From contig JAOSKK010000023.1 of the NCBI GenBank assembly GCA_027493615.1, forward strand, positions 1-64,000: 64,000 bases of DNA, written 5' to 3'. This DNA comes from Verrucomicrobiota bacterium. Its GTDB lineage: Bacteria; Verrucomicrobiota; Verrucomicrobiia; Limisphaerales; J093. The position numbers and the translations under genes were made by a program. Positions 42,390 through 52,254 of the stretch are shown here, in pieces; the first letter of the stretch is position 1, and every line of letters begins with the position of its first letter. The notes below the pieces were generated by a model. That model was not told the DNA's origin. It saw only the letters and a program-made list of their open reading frames with translations, and did not search any database.

Positions 42390-43277
42390 CTATGCCGATT
42401 GCCGCGCCGAACCTGGCGGAAGCGTCACCTCCTCCAGATCATAGGTGTTTGAGCAAAGGAGTTTCCAGTACAGCGACCGCAGCCCGTGTCCCAAGTGGCC
42501 TGGCAGTAACCTGAGAGCGGCGTATCCTGGGCGCGTCAACCCCACCGGCAGCGGCAGCACCGGCCCGGCAAACCACTCGACAAGGGCATGCTGGCTGTAC
42601 GGCTGTGCGTCAGCCACATTCTGCACCGAGCGCCCCCGCGGCCCCCGCCCCACCCGCGCGCGCACGGTGGACACAACCGTATCGAGGTGGCAGAGCGAGT
42701 ACGAGGGCGGCGGCAGGAAGCGCCAGCGAAACGGCAGGCCGGGCAGAAACACCCGCTTCTTCACATCGTGCAACCGCTCCGCCGTAAACACCGGGGCCAA
42801 CCGCAGGATCTCTACGTGGGGAAGTGGACTGGCCAGCGCCTGTTCCTCGCAGGCTTGTTTGCTGGCTCCGTACGCCGTGGCCGGACGCAAGGCGTCGCCG
42901 GGCTTCACCGGATCCCGGTGCCCGTCCTCCCCATACACCGCGATCGAGCTGAACAGGATCAGCCGGGGCACCGTCGCTGTCAGCGCCTGGAGCAAGTTCG
43001 CCGTGGTCCGGGTATTGAGCGTAAAGCAGGTTTCACCAACCGGCGGCGCTTGTCCATGTGCCAGGGCTGCCAGGTGGATCACGACTCCGCACGGCGGGAT
43101 CCGGGCCACGGCCGCCGCAGTTGCGGCGGCGTCAAGGAGATCCACCGCCAACCGTCTCGTCTCGGGCCTCACCGCGACGTCCAATCCCCAGACATCATGG
43201 CCCGCTTCGGTCAAAGTCTGCGTCAGGGCACGTCCGATGAACCCTTCCGAACCAGTGACAAGAATGGTCTCCTTCAC
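42390..43277 (-). CDS. NAD-dependent sugar epimerase/dehydratase
   Basis: ILVTGSEGFIGRALTQTL is the dinucleotide-binding motif; VIHLAALAHG, LILFSSIAVYGEDG and YGASKQACEE with the YxxxK pair follow. 295 residues, intact, starting at a GTG at 43277 that overlaps the stop of the upstream deacetylase (GTGA). It probably remodels a nucleotide-linked sugar for the polysaccharide; the exact reaction is not readable from sequence. Confidence 0.88.
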   Translation of the reverse strand: MKETILVTGSEGFIGRALTQTLTEAGHDVWGLDVAVRPETRRLAVDLLDAAATAAAVARIPPCGVVIHLAALAHGQAPPVGETCFTLNTRTTANLLQALTATVPRLILFSSIAVYGEDGHRDPVKPGDALRPATAYGASKQACEEQALASPLPHVEILRLAPVFTAERLHDVKKRVFLPGLPFRWRFLPPPSYSLCHLDTVVSTVRARVGRGPRGRSVQNVADAQPYSQHALVEWFAGPVLPLPVGLTRPGYAALRLLPGHLGHGLRSLYWKLLCSNTYDLEEVTLPPGSARQSA

Positions 43278-44197
43278 GGTGTTCCAGCCGCCGCGTCTAC
43301 CGAGGCTGCGAGCTCCCGGCGCAACTGCGCGAATGTCACAAAGCGAAAACCACCCTCCCGCAACAACCCGATCAAACGTCGCAGCCGATCCGCCACATGC
43401 GGACGCCCCACCGAAAACCGGGCCCGCGTCGCCCAACGGGTCCCCGGGGGCAGCGGCGGGTCTGGCTTCCGTGAGAGCTCGAAGGGGTGGATGTACAGCA
43501 CATAGAGTTCATGCTCCGCGAGGTAGCGTTTGACCAAGTAACGCGTCGCCGCCCAAGGCAACAGTCGCAAGTAACCACCCCCCGAAACCGGAATCTGGCG
43601 CCCCCACCGTCGCAACGTGCTGACCTCAAACTCGAAGAACGAACCGTGTCGGTAGATCTCCCCCCCTACCTTCTCAAAACCCGTGAGGTCGATCGTGCCA
43701 TATAAAGGATGCGCGCCAAACTCGATGCGGCTCGAATCATAGACGAAGCCAGCGGCACGAACCGCTTCCAGCCGGCGTCGATCCAGACTGAAGCAGGGCG
43801 CGCGATAACCCGGCACGGATCGCTGCAGAACCTCCTCGAGCTCTTCTTTGCTCCGCCGCAGATCCTCGGCCACCGCCTCGAGCGTCAGGGTGAGCGGCCG
43901 GCGATGATCCCAGCCATGCGATCCTACATCTTGGCCCTCCGCCGCCAGTTCGCGGAGGAGCGGGGCAAGGCCGCGAGCCAGTTCGCCCAGCACAAAGTAG
44001 CTGGATACCAGCCCTTCCCGGGCGATCAACTGCCGATACACCTCAACGCCATCGAGGAGCGACTGCCGCACGTCACACCTTCGCCGGTCGAAGTAGTCCA
44101 GATGGTACCAATCTTCGACGTCCATCGTCAGCACCGCGACCCTGCCGGCCGACGCCAACATGCTGGTTGCGTCACACTTCACCCGATCCTCATGCAT
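43274..44197 (-). CDS. Exosortase-locus polysaccharide deacetylase (1)
   Basis: 307 residues, intact. VLTMDVEDWYHLDYF carries the first Asp pair, DVGSHGWDHRRPL the two metal His, and GYRAPCFSL the Arg motif of the NodB fold. The C-terminal part (GGGYLRLLPWAATRYLVKRY, YIHPFEL) matches the DUF3473 extension of the PEP-CTERM-associated family. It would remove acetyl groups from the growing glycan. The ATG at 44197 is preferred; 44161 is also possible. Confidence 0.9.
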   Translation of the reverse strand: MHEDRVKCDATSMLASAGRVAVLTMDVEDWYHLDYFDRRRCDVRQSLLDGVEVYRQLIAREGLVSSYFVLGELARGLAPLLRELAAEGQDVGSHGWDHRRPLTLTLEAVAEDLRRSKEELEEVLQRSVPGYRAPCFSLDRRRLEAVRAAGFVYDSSRIEFGAHPLYGTIDLTGFEKVGGEIYRHGSFFEFEVSTLRRWGRQIPVSGGGYLRLLPWAATRYLVKRYLAEHELYVLYIHPFELSRKPDPPLPPGTRWATRARFSVGRPHVADRLRRLIGLLREGGFRFVTFAQLRRELAASVDAAAGTP

Positions 44198-44213
44198 CGT
44201 CCGCGCGGACCCA

Positions 44214-45236
44214 TCAGACTGTGGGGCAGGCTTCCAGCCTGCCGGCCCACAGTTCACGCTTCACGGTCACTGCGCATAGCTCTCGGGCCGAGATCGCTAC
44301 CCTCGCCCCCGATCGCCACCCTCCCTCGCCCTGGCCGGCCGCATCCCGCTCCCGCCACTGGGCCACCATCTGCGTGAGACTCCCAAAACGATGCCGCGTC
44401 AGCAGACAGCGCAGCTTGGTCATGGTGTGGCCCCGGTTTCGATACTGCCCCCAGCGCAGGCGGTCCATCCGCTGGTTCTCGGCCTGAGTCAGATGGTGAC
44501 GGAAGAACGCCGCGTCGTATGCCAGCTCGACCTCATAGGGATGCACATAGCTGACGGCCGGGCGCCCACGCCGTTCAAGGCTCCGGATCGCCCATCGCGT
44601 GTACCACAGCGGAAAGTGTCGCAGATACCCCCCCGCCGCACGGCAGCCGCAAGGGTCCGAAATCCAACACAGGAAGCGGAACTTCGGTCAGCGATCCCTG
44701 CGCGGTGTCGACCCGATAGGGTGTGAGCGGGGCGCGCGGGAGGCCATACTGCGTGCCCCGGAACGGGAAGACGCTGCTGTCGTACTCGAACCCCAAGTCA
44801 ACCAGGATCTCCACCGCCCACCAGGTCGAGGCGCTCAGGCTGAAGGCCACCGCCCGGTGCCCGAGCACCCGTTGCCCCGCGGCTTGTTCCACGACCGCTT
44901 TGGCCCGCTGAATGGACGCGCGAAACGCCGCGGGGGTGAGTTGAAACAAGCGGTGGTGATGGAAGCCATGGACACCCAGTTCATGGCCGGCCGCCGCGAT
45001 CGCCCGCACCACGCCCGGGAAGGCCTCAGCCACTTCCCCCAACACAAACCACGTCGCCTGGACCCGGTGCTCGGCAAACAAGGCCAACAGCGCTTCCGTG
45101 TTCCGCACCACGGCGTCCGTCGGGGCACGATGCGTCCGGTAAGCGCCAGCACCGCGGTGTTGTTCCAATCCTCCACATCCACCGTGAGCCCATGGAGAAG
45201 ACCGGAGTCCCGCGCGCGAGGTGGCCAGCCAGACAT
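44214..45236 (-). CDS. Exosortase-locus polysaccharide deacetylase (2), two frameshifts
   Basis: LLHGLTVDVEDWNNTAVLAL holds the first Asp motif, ELGVHGFHHHRLFQL the metal His, and VLGHRAVAFSLS the Arg-type motif; YVHPYEVELAYD ends the DUF3473 part. It is a clear paralogue of the next gene, which starts 17 bp downstream. Breaks near 45130 and 44620. A variant palindrome of the REP-B kind (GGCAGGCTTCCAGCCTGCC) overlaps its 3' end near 44224. Confidence 0.85.
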
Positions 45237-45258
45237 GAGGCAACGCGTTCGGTCGACT

Positions 45259-46531
45259 TCAAGCCGCCGGGGGGCTGGACGAGGAACCCTTCATGGGATC
45301 CGGCACTGCCGGGTGCACCACGGGCTGAACGGGCTTCTTCGGCCCCGAATCCAGGCGCAAGCGCTCCGCCCGGCTCTTCCGATTGAACAGGATCAGCAAG
45401 TTCTCGAGCAGATAGCCAATGATGGGTCCCGGGTCTGTGACCCGGCAGAGCTGATAGGCCATATCTTTGCCAAAGAAATGGAACCAACTCGGCCAGGTGC
45501 TGAACCGCTCCCGGTTGCTCACACGGAGAAACCAGAGCACGTCCCCCGGCAAAAACCGCAGGAAGCGGTTGGCCGGATACTCCAGCACGGGCGTGACCGG
45601 TTCGCCCCGCGACAGCCGGTAAATCATCCGCGGAAAGTCGATTCCCGCCGACGGCCCCATGTTGAAACTCTCGGGTAAACGCGGGTTGATCTCCATCAGC
45701 TTCGGGGTGTCATCCCGGGGATCGACGACAAAGTCGAAGTCGCAAAACCCCACCCAGCGCAGTTCCACCAGCATCCGCCGGGCAAGCTCCAGGATGTCAG
45801 GGCGTGCCGCCGAGAAGTTCAGCACACTGCTGCCGCCCGCGGGCGGGTACATGCGCGTTTTCCCGTATACGATCTGCCCCATGACGCGTTGCGCGCCGTC
45901 CACCAGCATATCCACCTTGTACTGCATGCCGCCCGGCGGCACAAAGTCCTGCAGGAAGCTCGGGCCATGCAACCTCTCGATGGCCGGAAAGTGGCACCGG
46001 ACGTCGTCGGCGTCGTAACACCACACAATCCCACGCGCGCCCGCGCCCACCGAAGGCTTCACCAGGACCGGCCACCGCTGGATCCGCGGCAACACCGCCT
46101 CGAGACCGCCCGGCTCATCGCCCGGAAACCACGTCTCGGGAATCGGCACGCCCGCCTGCAGGGCGGTCTTGAGCGTGGGGATCTTCTCGTAACCTCGCCG
46201 GAAAGTCGTCAACTCCGGCAGGAGAAGTCGCGTGTGTTTCCGCACCTCGTCCTGGATGGCGCACACGGCCAGCGCGCCGTAGTGGCCGAGCGGGAACAAC
46301 ACTTCCACCGGATGACGGCGCAGGAAATCGAGCAACCATTCTTGGAACTCCCGCGTGTGCGTCCGCGTCGAAGGGTAACGCCAGCGTTCGTGGCAATGTC
46401 GCGAAAAGAAGCCGCAGTTGATCCAGGTCTCGCCCCCCACGACCACGTGGAGACCAGCGCGGGCCAGCGACTCGATCACCGGCAGCGCCGCCTTTGGTCT
46501 GCGCTTCGAGAACTAGCACGCGCTCCTTCAT
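45259..46531 (-). CDS. ATP-grasp carboxylate-amine ligase-like protein (1), one frameshift
   Basis: KERVLVLEAQTK begins the protein; one extra A in the run at 46493-46495 separates it from LPVIESLARAGLHVVVGGET. ATP-grasp features are WPVLVKPSVGAGARGIVWC and LMEINPRLPESF (E-x-N metal site). These enzymes join a carboxylate to an amine or similar nucleophile through an acyl phosphate. In this locus it may add an amino acid or organic acid to a sugar. It starts 4 bp after the upstream gene. Confidence 0.82.
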
Positions 46532-46535
46532 GCCC

Positions 46536-48404
46536 TCACCCCCGTGCTTGCGTCGCCTTCGCGCCCATGGCCCGGCCAAACTCCACCCGCACCTCACCCT
46601 CACCCGGCAGATCCACCAGTGTCAGCAACTGCCGGCCGCCGCCGAGATCCACTTCGACAGGCACTCCTGCGAGCGGACGTTCCGACGAGTTCCGCACCGC
46701 CACCGACCGCTCCCCTGTCTCGACGGCCACACACCGTGTCTGCGGGCTCAATACGTCCCGCCAATACCGTCCCAGCGCCGTGACCGTGCCGATCTCGCAT
46801 CGGCCCGCGCCTTCCTCCAGCACATAGCGCAGCAGTTCCTCGGTGCAGTGATAGCAGGCGGTGCCTTCGTACCGTAACAGATGATGGTGGGAGAGGAAGA
46901 TGAAGGCCCGTCCCGTCCGGGCCGCTGCGTGCAGCCAGTACTTCAAGGTTGCCACCTTGTAGGCGTTGTCCGGGTCGCGTGGGATCTTCCGCGTCAACTC
47001 GACAAACCGCTGACAGCCCGGCGGATGGTGCGGCTCGGGCAGGCCGAAAACCCGCGTGAACCGCGAAGCGTCGGTGTCAGATCCAACCTCGAGCCCGGCC
47101 GCCTCCATCGCGGCCGGCGTGTGCGCGTCGTAGACATCGGAAGGGATCGCATAGCTCACGGGGCGCGTCCCAAACAGACGCTCGAAGAGGTTGGCGTTGT
47201 GAATCGCGTTGTCGCGCTGCTCGCTGAACGAGTCGCGTGCCCCGGGCTGTTGCCACTCATACTGGCCATCTCCCATCTTGGCATGGCTCTTCCACTGGTT
47301 GCCCGGCGCCGCCGCCGCGTGCGTGCCGTAGTGGAGATACATGTGATTCCCCAGCTCGGTGGTATAGGGCTTCACCGTGTCGGCCGGCCACTCCTGCTCG
47401 ACCCGCAGGTCCACCTCGTCCTGGAGGAATTTCACGAACCCGGGGATCTCATGAGAACGTCGGTCCCAGCCATAATGCTGACAGAACTCCCGATGCTCCT
47501 GCTCCACCAGACTGAGTCTTCCGGACAGGAACATCGTATTGGGAAATCGCAAACGGCGCGCCAACCCCAACGTCATGCGTAGCCCCTCGACTGATTGGAA
47601 CGTGGCCGGGTCGTACAGATCATGGTCTCCACGCCAGGCAAAGGCCGCCTCGGCGCCGTGCCGCCAGCGCGTGATCCGCGCCCCCGTCACCCGGATTCCC
47701 TCGGTCGCCACGACCTCACGCACGGCCAGCGTCCGCGCGAAGCCGAAGTCCCCGTGCGTGACCTGGATCTCGATCTCGCCCCCCGCCCCGGCGGTCGGTG
47801 TGCTCAGCGTGAACCGGGCTTTATGGATCTCTCCCGGCAGCGGACAGTCCACCGATTGATCAACGTCGCCCTCGACTCTCACCTGGGCCGAACGGGCCTG
47901 CACGCGGACACGAAGCGGCAGTTGCGGGACAATCACGGACGGGTTCAGAACCATCACCTGGAACTCCTGGGTCGCGCCCGCCGGCCAATGGCCGAGGTCA
48001 AAGACGCGGTCGCGACGCAGAATGGGCCCGCGAATCTGGACGATCAACTGCGGCACCGGCAGCGGCACCCGCCCTCTCAGTTCACGATGTTGGCGGGCGA
48101 AACACGCGGCGGTCTTCCAGCGTCCGTCCACGATCAGAGCCCACGCCCAGGTCCAACCGAGCAGCACGCCAAGCCCGGCCGCGACCCACGGCCCGGCCGC
48201 CACGGCCCAGCCAACCACCAGCAACGCCAGCAACACGGCGTCGGCGCGTTCCCGGCTCCAGCGCAGCCGCTTGAACAGCGTCTCGAACACGATGTTGGCC
48301 GCCATCATCAGCCAGCCGGCACGAAAGCGGGCAAGGAAGAAGCACTTGCTCAGCAGAAACACCGCCGTCGCCGGCACGAGCGCGAGAAGCAAGAGAACGG
48401 TCAT
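46536..48404 (-). CDS. Membrane-anchored polysaccharide-deacetylase-like protein (A)
   Basis: About 622 residues, intact. Two to three N-terminal helices (MTVLLLLALVPATAVFLLSK and AVLLALLVVGWAVAAGPWVA) are followed by an Ig-like domain, then a NodB-like domain with AFAWRGDHDLYDPATFQSVE, TMFLSGRLSLVEQ, TTELGNHMYLHYGTH and FLSHHHLLRYEG. The His/Asp pattern suggests a metal-dependent deacetylase facing the periplasm. A paralogue is encoded at 48974-50944. I do not recognise a named family. The ATG at 48404 is chosen because upstream frame is minisatellite. Confidence 0.75.
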   Translation of the reverse strand: MTVLLLLALVPATAVFLLSKCFFLARFRAGWLMMAANIVFETLFKRLRWSRERADAVLLALLVVGWAVAAGPWVAAGLGVLLGWTWAWALIVDGRWKTAACFARQHRELRGRVPLPVPQLIVQIRGPILRRDRVFDLGHWPAGATQEFQVMVLNPSVIVPQLPLRVRVQARSAQVRVEGDVDQSVDCPLPGEIHKARFTLSTPTAGAGGEIEIQVTHGDFGFARTLAVREVVATEGIRVTGARITRWRHGAEAAFAWRGDHDLYDPATFQSVEGLRMTLGLARRLRFPNTMFLSGRLSLVEQEHREFCQHYGWDRRSHEIPGFVKFLQDEVDLRVEQEWPADTVKPYTTELGNHMYLHYGTHAAAAPGNQWKSHAKMGDGQYEWQQPGARDSFSEQRDNAIHNANLFERLFGTRPVSYAIPSDVYDAHTPAAMEAAGLEVGSDTDASRFTRVFGLPEPHHPPGCQRFVELTRKIPRDPDNAYKVATLKYWLHAAARTGRAFIFLSHHHLLRYEGTACYHCTEELLRYVLEEGAGRCEIGTVTALGRYWRDVLSPQTRCVAVETGERSVAVRNSSERPLAGVPVEVDLGGGRQLLTLVDLPGEGEVRVEFGRAMGAKATQARG

Positions 48405-48407
48405 GAG

Positions 48408-48480
48408 GCGGTGGGACGGTGGGACGGTGGGACGGTGGGGCGGTGCGGCGGTGCGACGGTGCAGCGGTGCGACAGTTAGT
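48408..48480. repeat. 8-bp minisatellite, degenerating
   Basis: About nine units of GGTGGGAC drifting to GGTGCGAC and GGTGAGAC. It ends within the four-helix-bundle gene, supplying its last codons and TAA (48476-48478). Confidence 0.9.
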
Positions 48481-48859
48481 CGGTGAGACAGAAGGCTTCG
48501 TGGCGGGCGATCATTGAGCCCAACATGCACGCGACGGCTTCGAGCTCCGCCGTCGCCTCGTCATGCTCCGCAGCCTGCAAGTAGTCACAGCTCTGGGCGG
48601 TCGCCAGCCAGTGGTGGGTCTCCTGCAGTTCTCCATCGGCGTCCGTCAGCTTGCTTAGAAAATGGGCGGGGTACCGTCGCTTGGCCCAGGCCTCGGCGAG
48701 GTTGGCTCCAATCGACCGCGAGCTGCGGCGAATCTGATCAGTCAGTGCGAATCGCTCCTCGGCAGGCCAACGTTTCGACTGCCGGAAAATGAGCTGCTGC
48801 AACCGAAACGCAGCCTGATACACATCGAGCTCCCAGTAGTGTTTGGCCAATCGGCTCAT
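48476..48859 (-). CDS. Four-helix-bundle protein (23S rRNA intervening-sequence protein family)
   Basis: 127 residues. YWELDVYQAAFRLQQLIFRQ, ERFALTDQIRRSSRSIGANL, EAWAKRRYPAHFLSKLTDA and ELQETHHWLATAQ are the usual S23-family helices. These proteins form pentameric bundles; their role is not settled. It is bounded on both sides by 8-bp minisatellite and separates two paralogous membrane proteins, so it looks like an inserted unit. Confidence 0.92.
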   Translation of the reverse strand: MSRLAKHYWELDVYQAAFRLQQLIFRQSKRWPAEERFALTDQIRRSSRSIGANLAEAWAKRRYPAHFLSKLTDADGELQETHHWLATAQSCDYLQAAEHDEATAELEAVACMLGSMIARHEAFCLTD

Positions 48860-48877
48860 CTCGTCTCCCCTTCCTCA

Positions 48878-49048
48878 CCACCGTCCCACCGTCTCACCGT
48901 CCCACCGTCTCACCGTCCCACCGTCTCACCGTCTCACCGTCCCACCGTCTCACCGTCTCACCGTCCCACCGTCTCACCGTCCCACCGTCTCACCGTCCCG
49001 CCGTCCCACCGTCCTACCGTCCCACCGTCTCACCGTCCCACCGTCCCT
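48878..49048. repeat. 8-bp minisatellite, about 21 units
   Basis: Unit CGTCYCAC (plus strand) repeated about 21 times. Units alternate between CGTCCCAC and CGTCTCAC in an irregular binary order, with a few variants (CGTCCCGC, CGTCCTAC). The downstream protein's C-terminus and stop (48974) lie inside it. Confidence 0.95.
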
Positions 49049-50944
49049 CCCCACCGCCTCCTCCCGCAGCAGCTTTCCGGTGACGGCTTCGAGGACGCGA
49101 CGCTGTCCCGCCGGCAGGTCCACCAGCAACGTGTACCGCGAGCCGCTCGCCGCCACGATGTCCACCGGCACCTCGGTGAACGGCGTGTCCGCCGCGTTCT
49201 CCAGGATCAAGTCGCGTCCAGACAGAGTGGCTTTGACCCTGGGGTTCTGAGGGCTGAGCACCTCGCGCCAGTACTTGCCGATCCCGAACATCGTGTTCAC
49301 GTGCAGCTCGCCGCGGAACCGGCTCAGCGCCTGCCGCAGGATATCCTCCGTGAACCGCGCACAGGCATGGCCGGCAAACTGACGCATGTGCTGATGGCAC
49401 ATGAAGATCATCGGGATGCCGCGCCGATAGGCCCGGTGCAGCCAGAATGTCACCATCGCCCAGTGATAAACATGCTGGGGATCGCCGGGATAGCGGTTGG
49501 TCAACTCGACCGCGCTCGTGCCCGCCGGGTGATGCGGCGGTGGTTGCAGCATCACGTTGCTGCGCGGCCGCGTGTTGGAACCGCTCAACACCTCACAGCC
49601 CGCCGCCTCCAAGGCGGCTGCGGTGTGCCGGTCGTTGGTCCGGTCCGGCATGGCCCAGCTCCGCGGCGTGAACCGAAAGCACCGTTCGAACCACCGCCGG
49701 GTCTCGAGCGCGTTGTCGCGTTGTTCAGCCAGCGACGAATGGTCCTCCCCGATCCACGGGTAAACCCCCGCACCGATCCTCGCGCCAAGCTTCCAACCAT
49801 TCTCAGGCGCCCCGGACGTGTCGGTGCCGTAGTGCAGATGCCCGTGGTTGCCCAACTCGACCACGAACCGTTTCGACGAATGAAAGGGATAGCCGCAGGC
49901 GTGGCGGAGCTCGACGTTCGTCTGCATCCACTCGAGGAAGGCCGGGATCCGCGCCGCCCCCCGGTCGATCCCGTAATGCGCCGCCCATTCGCGCGCCGCC
50001 GTTTCATCCAGGGAAAGCCGCGACGACAGGAACATGGTCTGCGGGATGCGATAGCGTGCCGCCAGACCGAAGGTCACCTCGAGGCCCTCGATGGACTGCA
50101 GCGTCGATTCGTCATACAGGTCCATGTCCCCGCGCCACGCAAACGCCGCCCGGGATGCGCCCGGGTAACGCGTGATGTTCGCCGTACTGACCTGCATCCC
50201 TTCGGGCGCCACGCAGCCGTCGAAGCTCACCTCGAGGGTCTCCTGCCGTTCGCCCCAGGCGAGCTCGAAGAGGATTGTGCCGGCACCGGCCACGGCATTG
50301 ACCTTCCAGCGCTGTCGCAATTGGTGCACCTCACCCGGGCCCAGCCGGGGCACCAGTTCGCCGAATCCCTGTTCGCATCCAAGGGTCGTGGGGGCCGTCA
50401 CCCGCACGCGGATGGCGGTCTGGGTGGGAACAATCGTGTGATTGCCAATCACCAGGCAGAGTTCGAACTCGCGCCCCACCACCAGCGTGCCCAGACGGTA
50501 GGCGGGCACCCGTTCCGTGAACGGCCCCACCAGATTGAGCGTGAGTTCGGGATGGGTCGAGGGCCCCGGGTATCCCGCCGCCAAGCCGTAAGTGGCCTCG
50601 GGCGAGGCATGCCTGGCACCGATCCGGTCGAGTGGCGTCCAACTCTCGATCAGCAATCGCCTTTCAAGCGCGCGGACATAGAACTCGAGACCGGCCAGCG
50701 CCAAGACAATCAACAGAAGCCACGCCCACGCGAGTCCGGTCCAGCGCAGCAAGGCCAGCGCAGCCAGCACGAGCACGACCTCGACGGCGCCCCGGGACCA
50801 GCGGATCTTCTTGACGAACGACTCGCTGAACACGCTGGCAAGGTAAGGAATCCAGCCCCAGCGCGTCGGCGCCAGAAACACCAAGCGCACCGCCACCACG
50901 GGCACCAACAGGACGACCGCGATGATGACCAGCGTCGTTGTCAT
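48974..50944 (-). CDS. Membrane-anchored polysaccharide-deacetylase-like protein (B)
   Basis: 656 residues. N-terminal helices (TLVIIAVVLLVPVVAVRLVF, VVLVLAALALLRWTGLAWAW), an Ig-like domain, and a NodB-like domain with AFAWRGDMDLYDESTLQSIE, TMFLSSRLSLDET, VVELGNHGHLHYGTDT and FMCHQHMRQFAGH. It aligns along its length with protein A at 46536-48404. The last 25 or so residues (RDGETVGR-type repeats) are coded by the minisatellite and are probably acquired. Predicted to act on periplasmic polysaccharide. Confidence 0.75.
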   Translation of the reverse strand: MTTTLVIIAVVLLVPVVAVRLVFLAPTRWGWIPYLASVFSESFVKKIRWSRGAVEVVLVLAALALLRWTGLAWAWLLLIVLALAGLEFYVRALERRLLIESWTPLDRIGARHASPEATYGLAAGYPGPSTHPELTLNLVGPFTERVPAYRLGTLVVGREFELCLVIGNHTIVPTQTAIRVRVTAPTTLGCEQGFGELVPRLGPGEVHQLRQRWKVNAVAGAGTILFELAWGERQETLEVSFDGCVAPEGMQVSTANITRYPGASRAAFAWRGDMDLYDESTLQSIEGLEVTFGLAARYRIPQTMFLSSRLSLDETAAREWAAHYGIDRGAARIPAFLEWMQTNVELRHACGYPFHSSKRFVVELGNHGHLHYGTDTSGAPENGWKLGARIGAGVYPWIGEDHSSLAEQRDNALETRRWFERCFRFTPRSWAMPDRTNDRHTAAALEAAGCEVLSGSNTRPRSNVMLQPPPHHPAGTSAVELTNRYPGDPQHVYHWAMVTFWLHRAYRRGIPMIFMCHQHMRQFAGHACARFTEDILRQALSRFRGELHVNTMFGIGKYWREVLSPQNPRVKATLSGRDLILENAADTPFTEVPVDIVAASGSRYTLLVDLPAGQRRVLEAVTGKLLREEAVGRDGGTVRRWDGRTVGRRDGETVGR

Positions 50945-50986
50945 GGTGTCGGGCGTCGTTCCCAGATTCTGCTTTCCAGAAGCCTT

Positions 50987-51007
50987 GTGGTGCAGGCGTC
51001 CCGCCGG
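50987..51007. repeat. REP-B copy
   Basis: GTGGTGCAGGCGTCCCGCC, in the gap between protein B and the coiled-coil gene; a divergent copy of the REP-B palindrome. Confidence 0.7.
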
Positions 51008-51049
51008 CAGCGTCGCGATTCCTGCCCTTGGGACAGGTCCAACCGGCTC

Positions 51050-51987
51050 CTACGATGATCGGTCACCTTCCAGGGCCGGGGCATTGACCAGCTCCATCGT
51101 GTCCTCGCCCATCTGCATGGCATAGATCCGATGCTGGGTGAGCCGCGCGACCACGGCGTCGGGGATGGCCCAACTGCCCAGGACAGGCAGCAACCGCCGC
51201 CCCTGGTACTCGGGAAAGAAATCGAAGAAGCTCGCCGCTTTGCCGGCCAACTCCTCGGCGGCACTCAGCGTCGGCGTGGATTTGGCCTCGCCCAGGATGA
51301 CCGCGTCCGGGCCCACGATGACCGTGTCGAACTCGCTCTCGAGCTCGGGGCGCGCGGGCTGCCGGCGGGTGCAGCGGATCATGAAAGCCAGGATCGGATC
51401 GAACCGGAAATGATCACGGGCGAGGCGCCGCAGATTGGGCGCCAGGATGTCCTCGACGATGGTGCCCATCTTGTTGGCGAGATCCCCCATTGCTTGTCAA
51501 TCGCCCGCTTCGAGGCGCGCATCTCATCCTTGAAGACGCGCATCTCGTTCTTGAACTCGAGCATCTCGTTCTTGAACTCGAGCATCTCGTTCTTGAACTC
51601 CCGCATCTCGTTCTTGAACTCGAGCATCTCGTTCTTGAACTCCCGCATCTCGTTCTTGAACTCGAGCATCTCGCGTTCGAACCGCGCCATGCGTTCTTCC
51701 GCGGCCTGATGCCGTTTCTCGGCCTCCCGCTGCCGTTCCTCAGCCGCCGCGCGCTGTCGCTCCTCGGCCTCCCGCTGCCGTTTCTCGGCCTCCCGTTGCC
51801 GTTCCTCGGCCGCCGCGCGCTGTCGCTCCTCAGCCTCCCGCTGCCGTTGCTCCGCGGCCCGGTGTCGTTCCTCGGCCGCCGCTTCGCGCTCCTTGGCCTG
51901 CTTGTTGAGCAGCGCCATCTCGGTCAGGAACTGACCGAACAGCGCTTCCAACCGATCCACGCGGTCTTCAGTGGTTACGTAGGCCAT
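51050..51987 (-). CDS. Coiled-coil protein with nuclease-like C-terminus, one frameshift
   Basis: Starts YVTTEDRVDRLEALFGQFL. A long coiled coil follows, first of EERQREAEKRQ-type and then of exact seven-residue repeats (EFKNEML and EFKNEMR alternating). The C-terminal half (MGTIVEDILAPNLRRLARDH, FDTVIVGPDAVILGEAKSTP) resembles a PD-(D/E)XK nuclease-like DUF3782 domain with D and E-x-K residues. The C-run 51484-51488 needs one more base to join the halves. It is a relative of 38464-39297. Confidence 0.75.
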
Positions 51988-52116
51988 AACTGGCTAAAGG
52001 ATGCGGCACATCAAGCCTCGGATCAAGCCGCCGCTGCGTCGCCCCGATTGCTCGCCCGCCCCCCAATTCCCTACTACCAGGTCACAACTTGGACGACACC
52101 TGGGATTCCGGACTGG

Positions 52117-52170
52117 CCGCAAAGAGGCGCAAGAAGTCAGGCCTTTTGCGCTTCTTGTGCCTTTTTGCGG
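52117..52170. repeat. 20-bp inverted repeat hairpin
   Basis: CCGCAAAGAGGCGCAAGAAG and its inverted partner CTTCTTGTGCCTTTTTGCGG match at 18 of 20 positions around a 14-bp loop. It lies in the 267-bp gap between two minus-strand genes and could act as a terminator-like or mobile palindromic element. Confidence 0.8.
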
Positions 52171-52254
52171 CTATTCGTGTTGTGGTCCATCCCACGGACT
52201 CCTCTGTATGTCCGAAATCGGTGGAGGAAATCCTCGTCCTGTATCCTCCGCAGA

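Noticed and set aside
48662..51058. A 798-residue plus-strand open frame
   Set aside because: It runs opposite protein B and through the 8-bp minisatellite (HRPTV-type repeats); no family resemblance.
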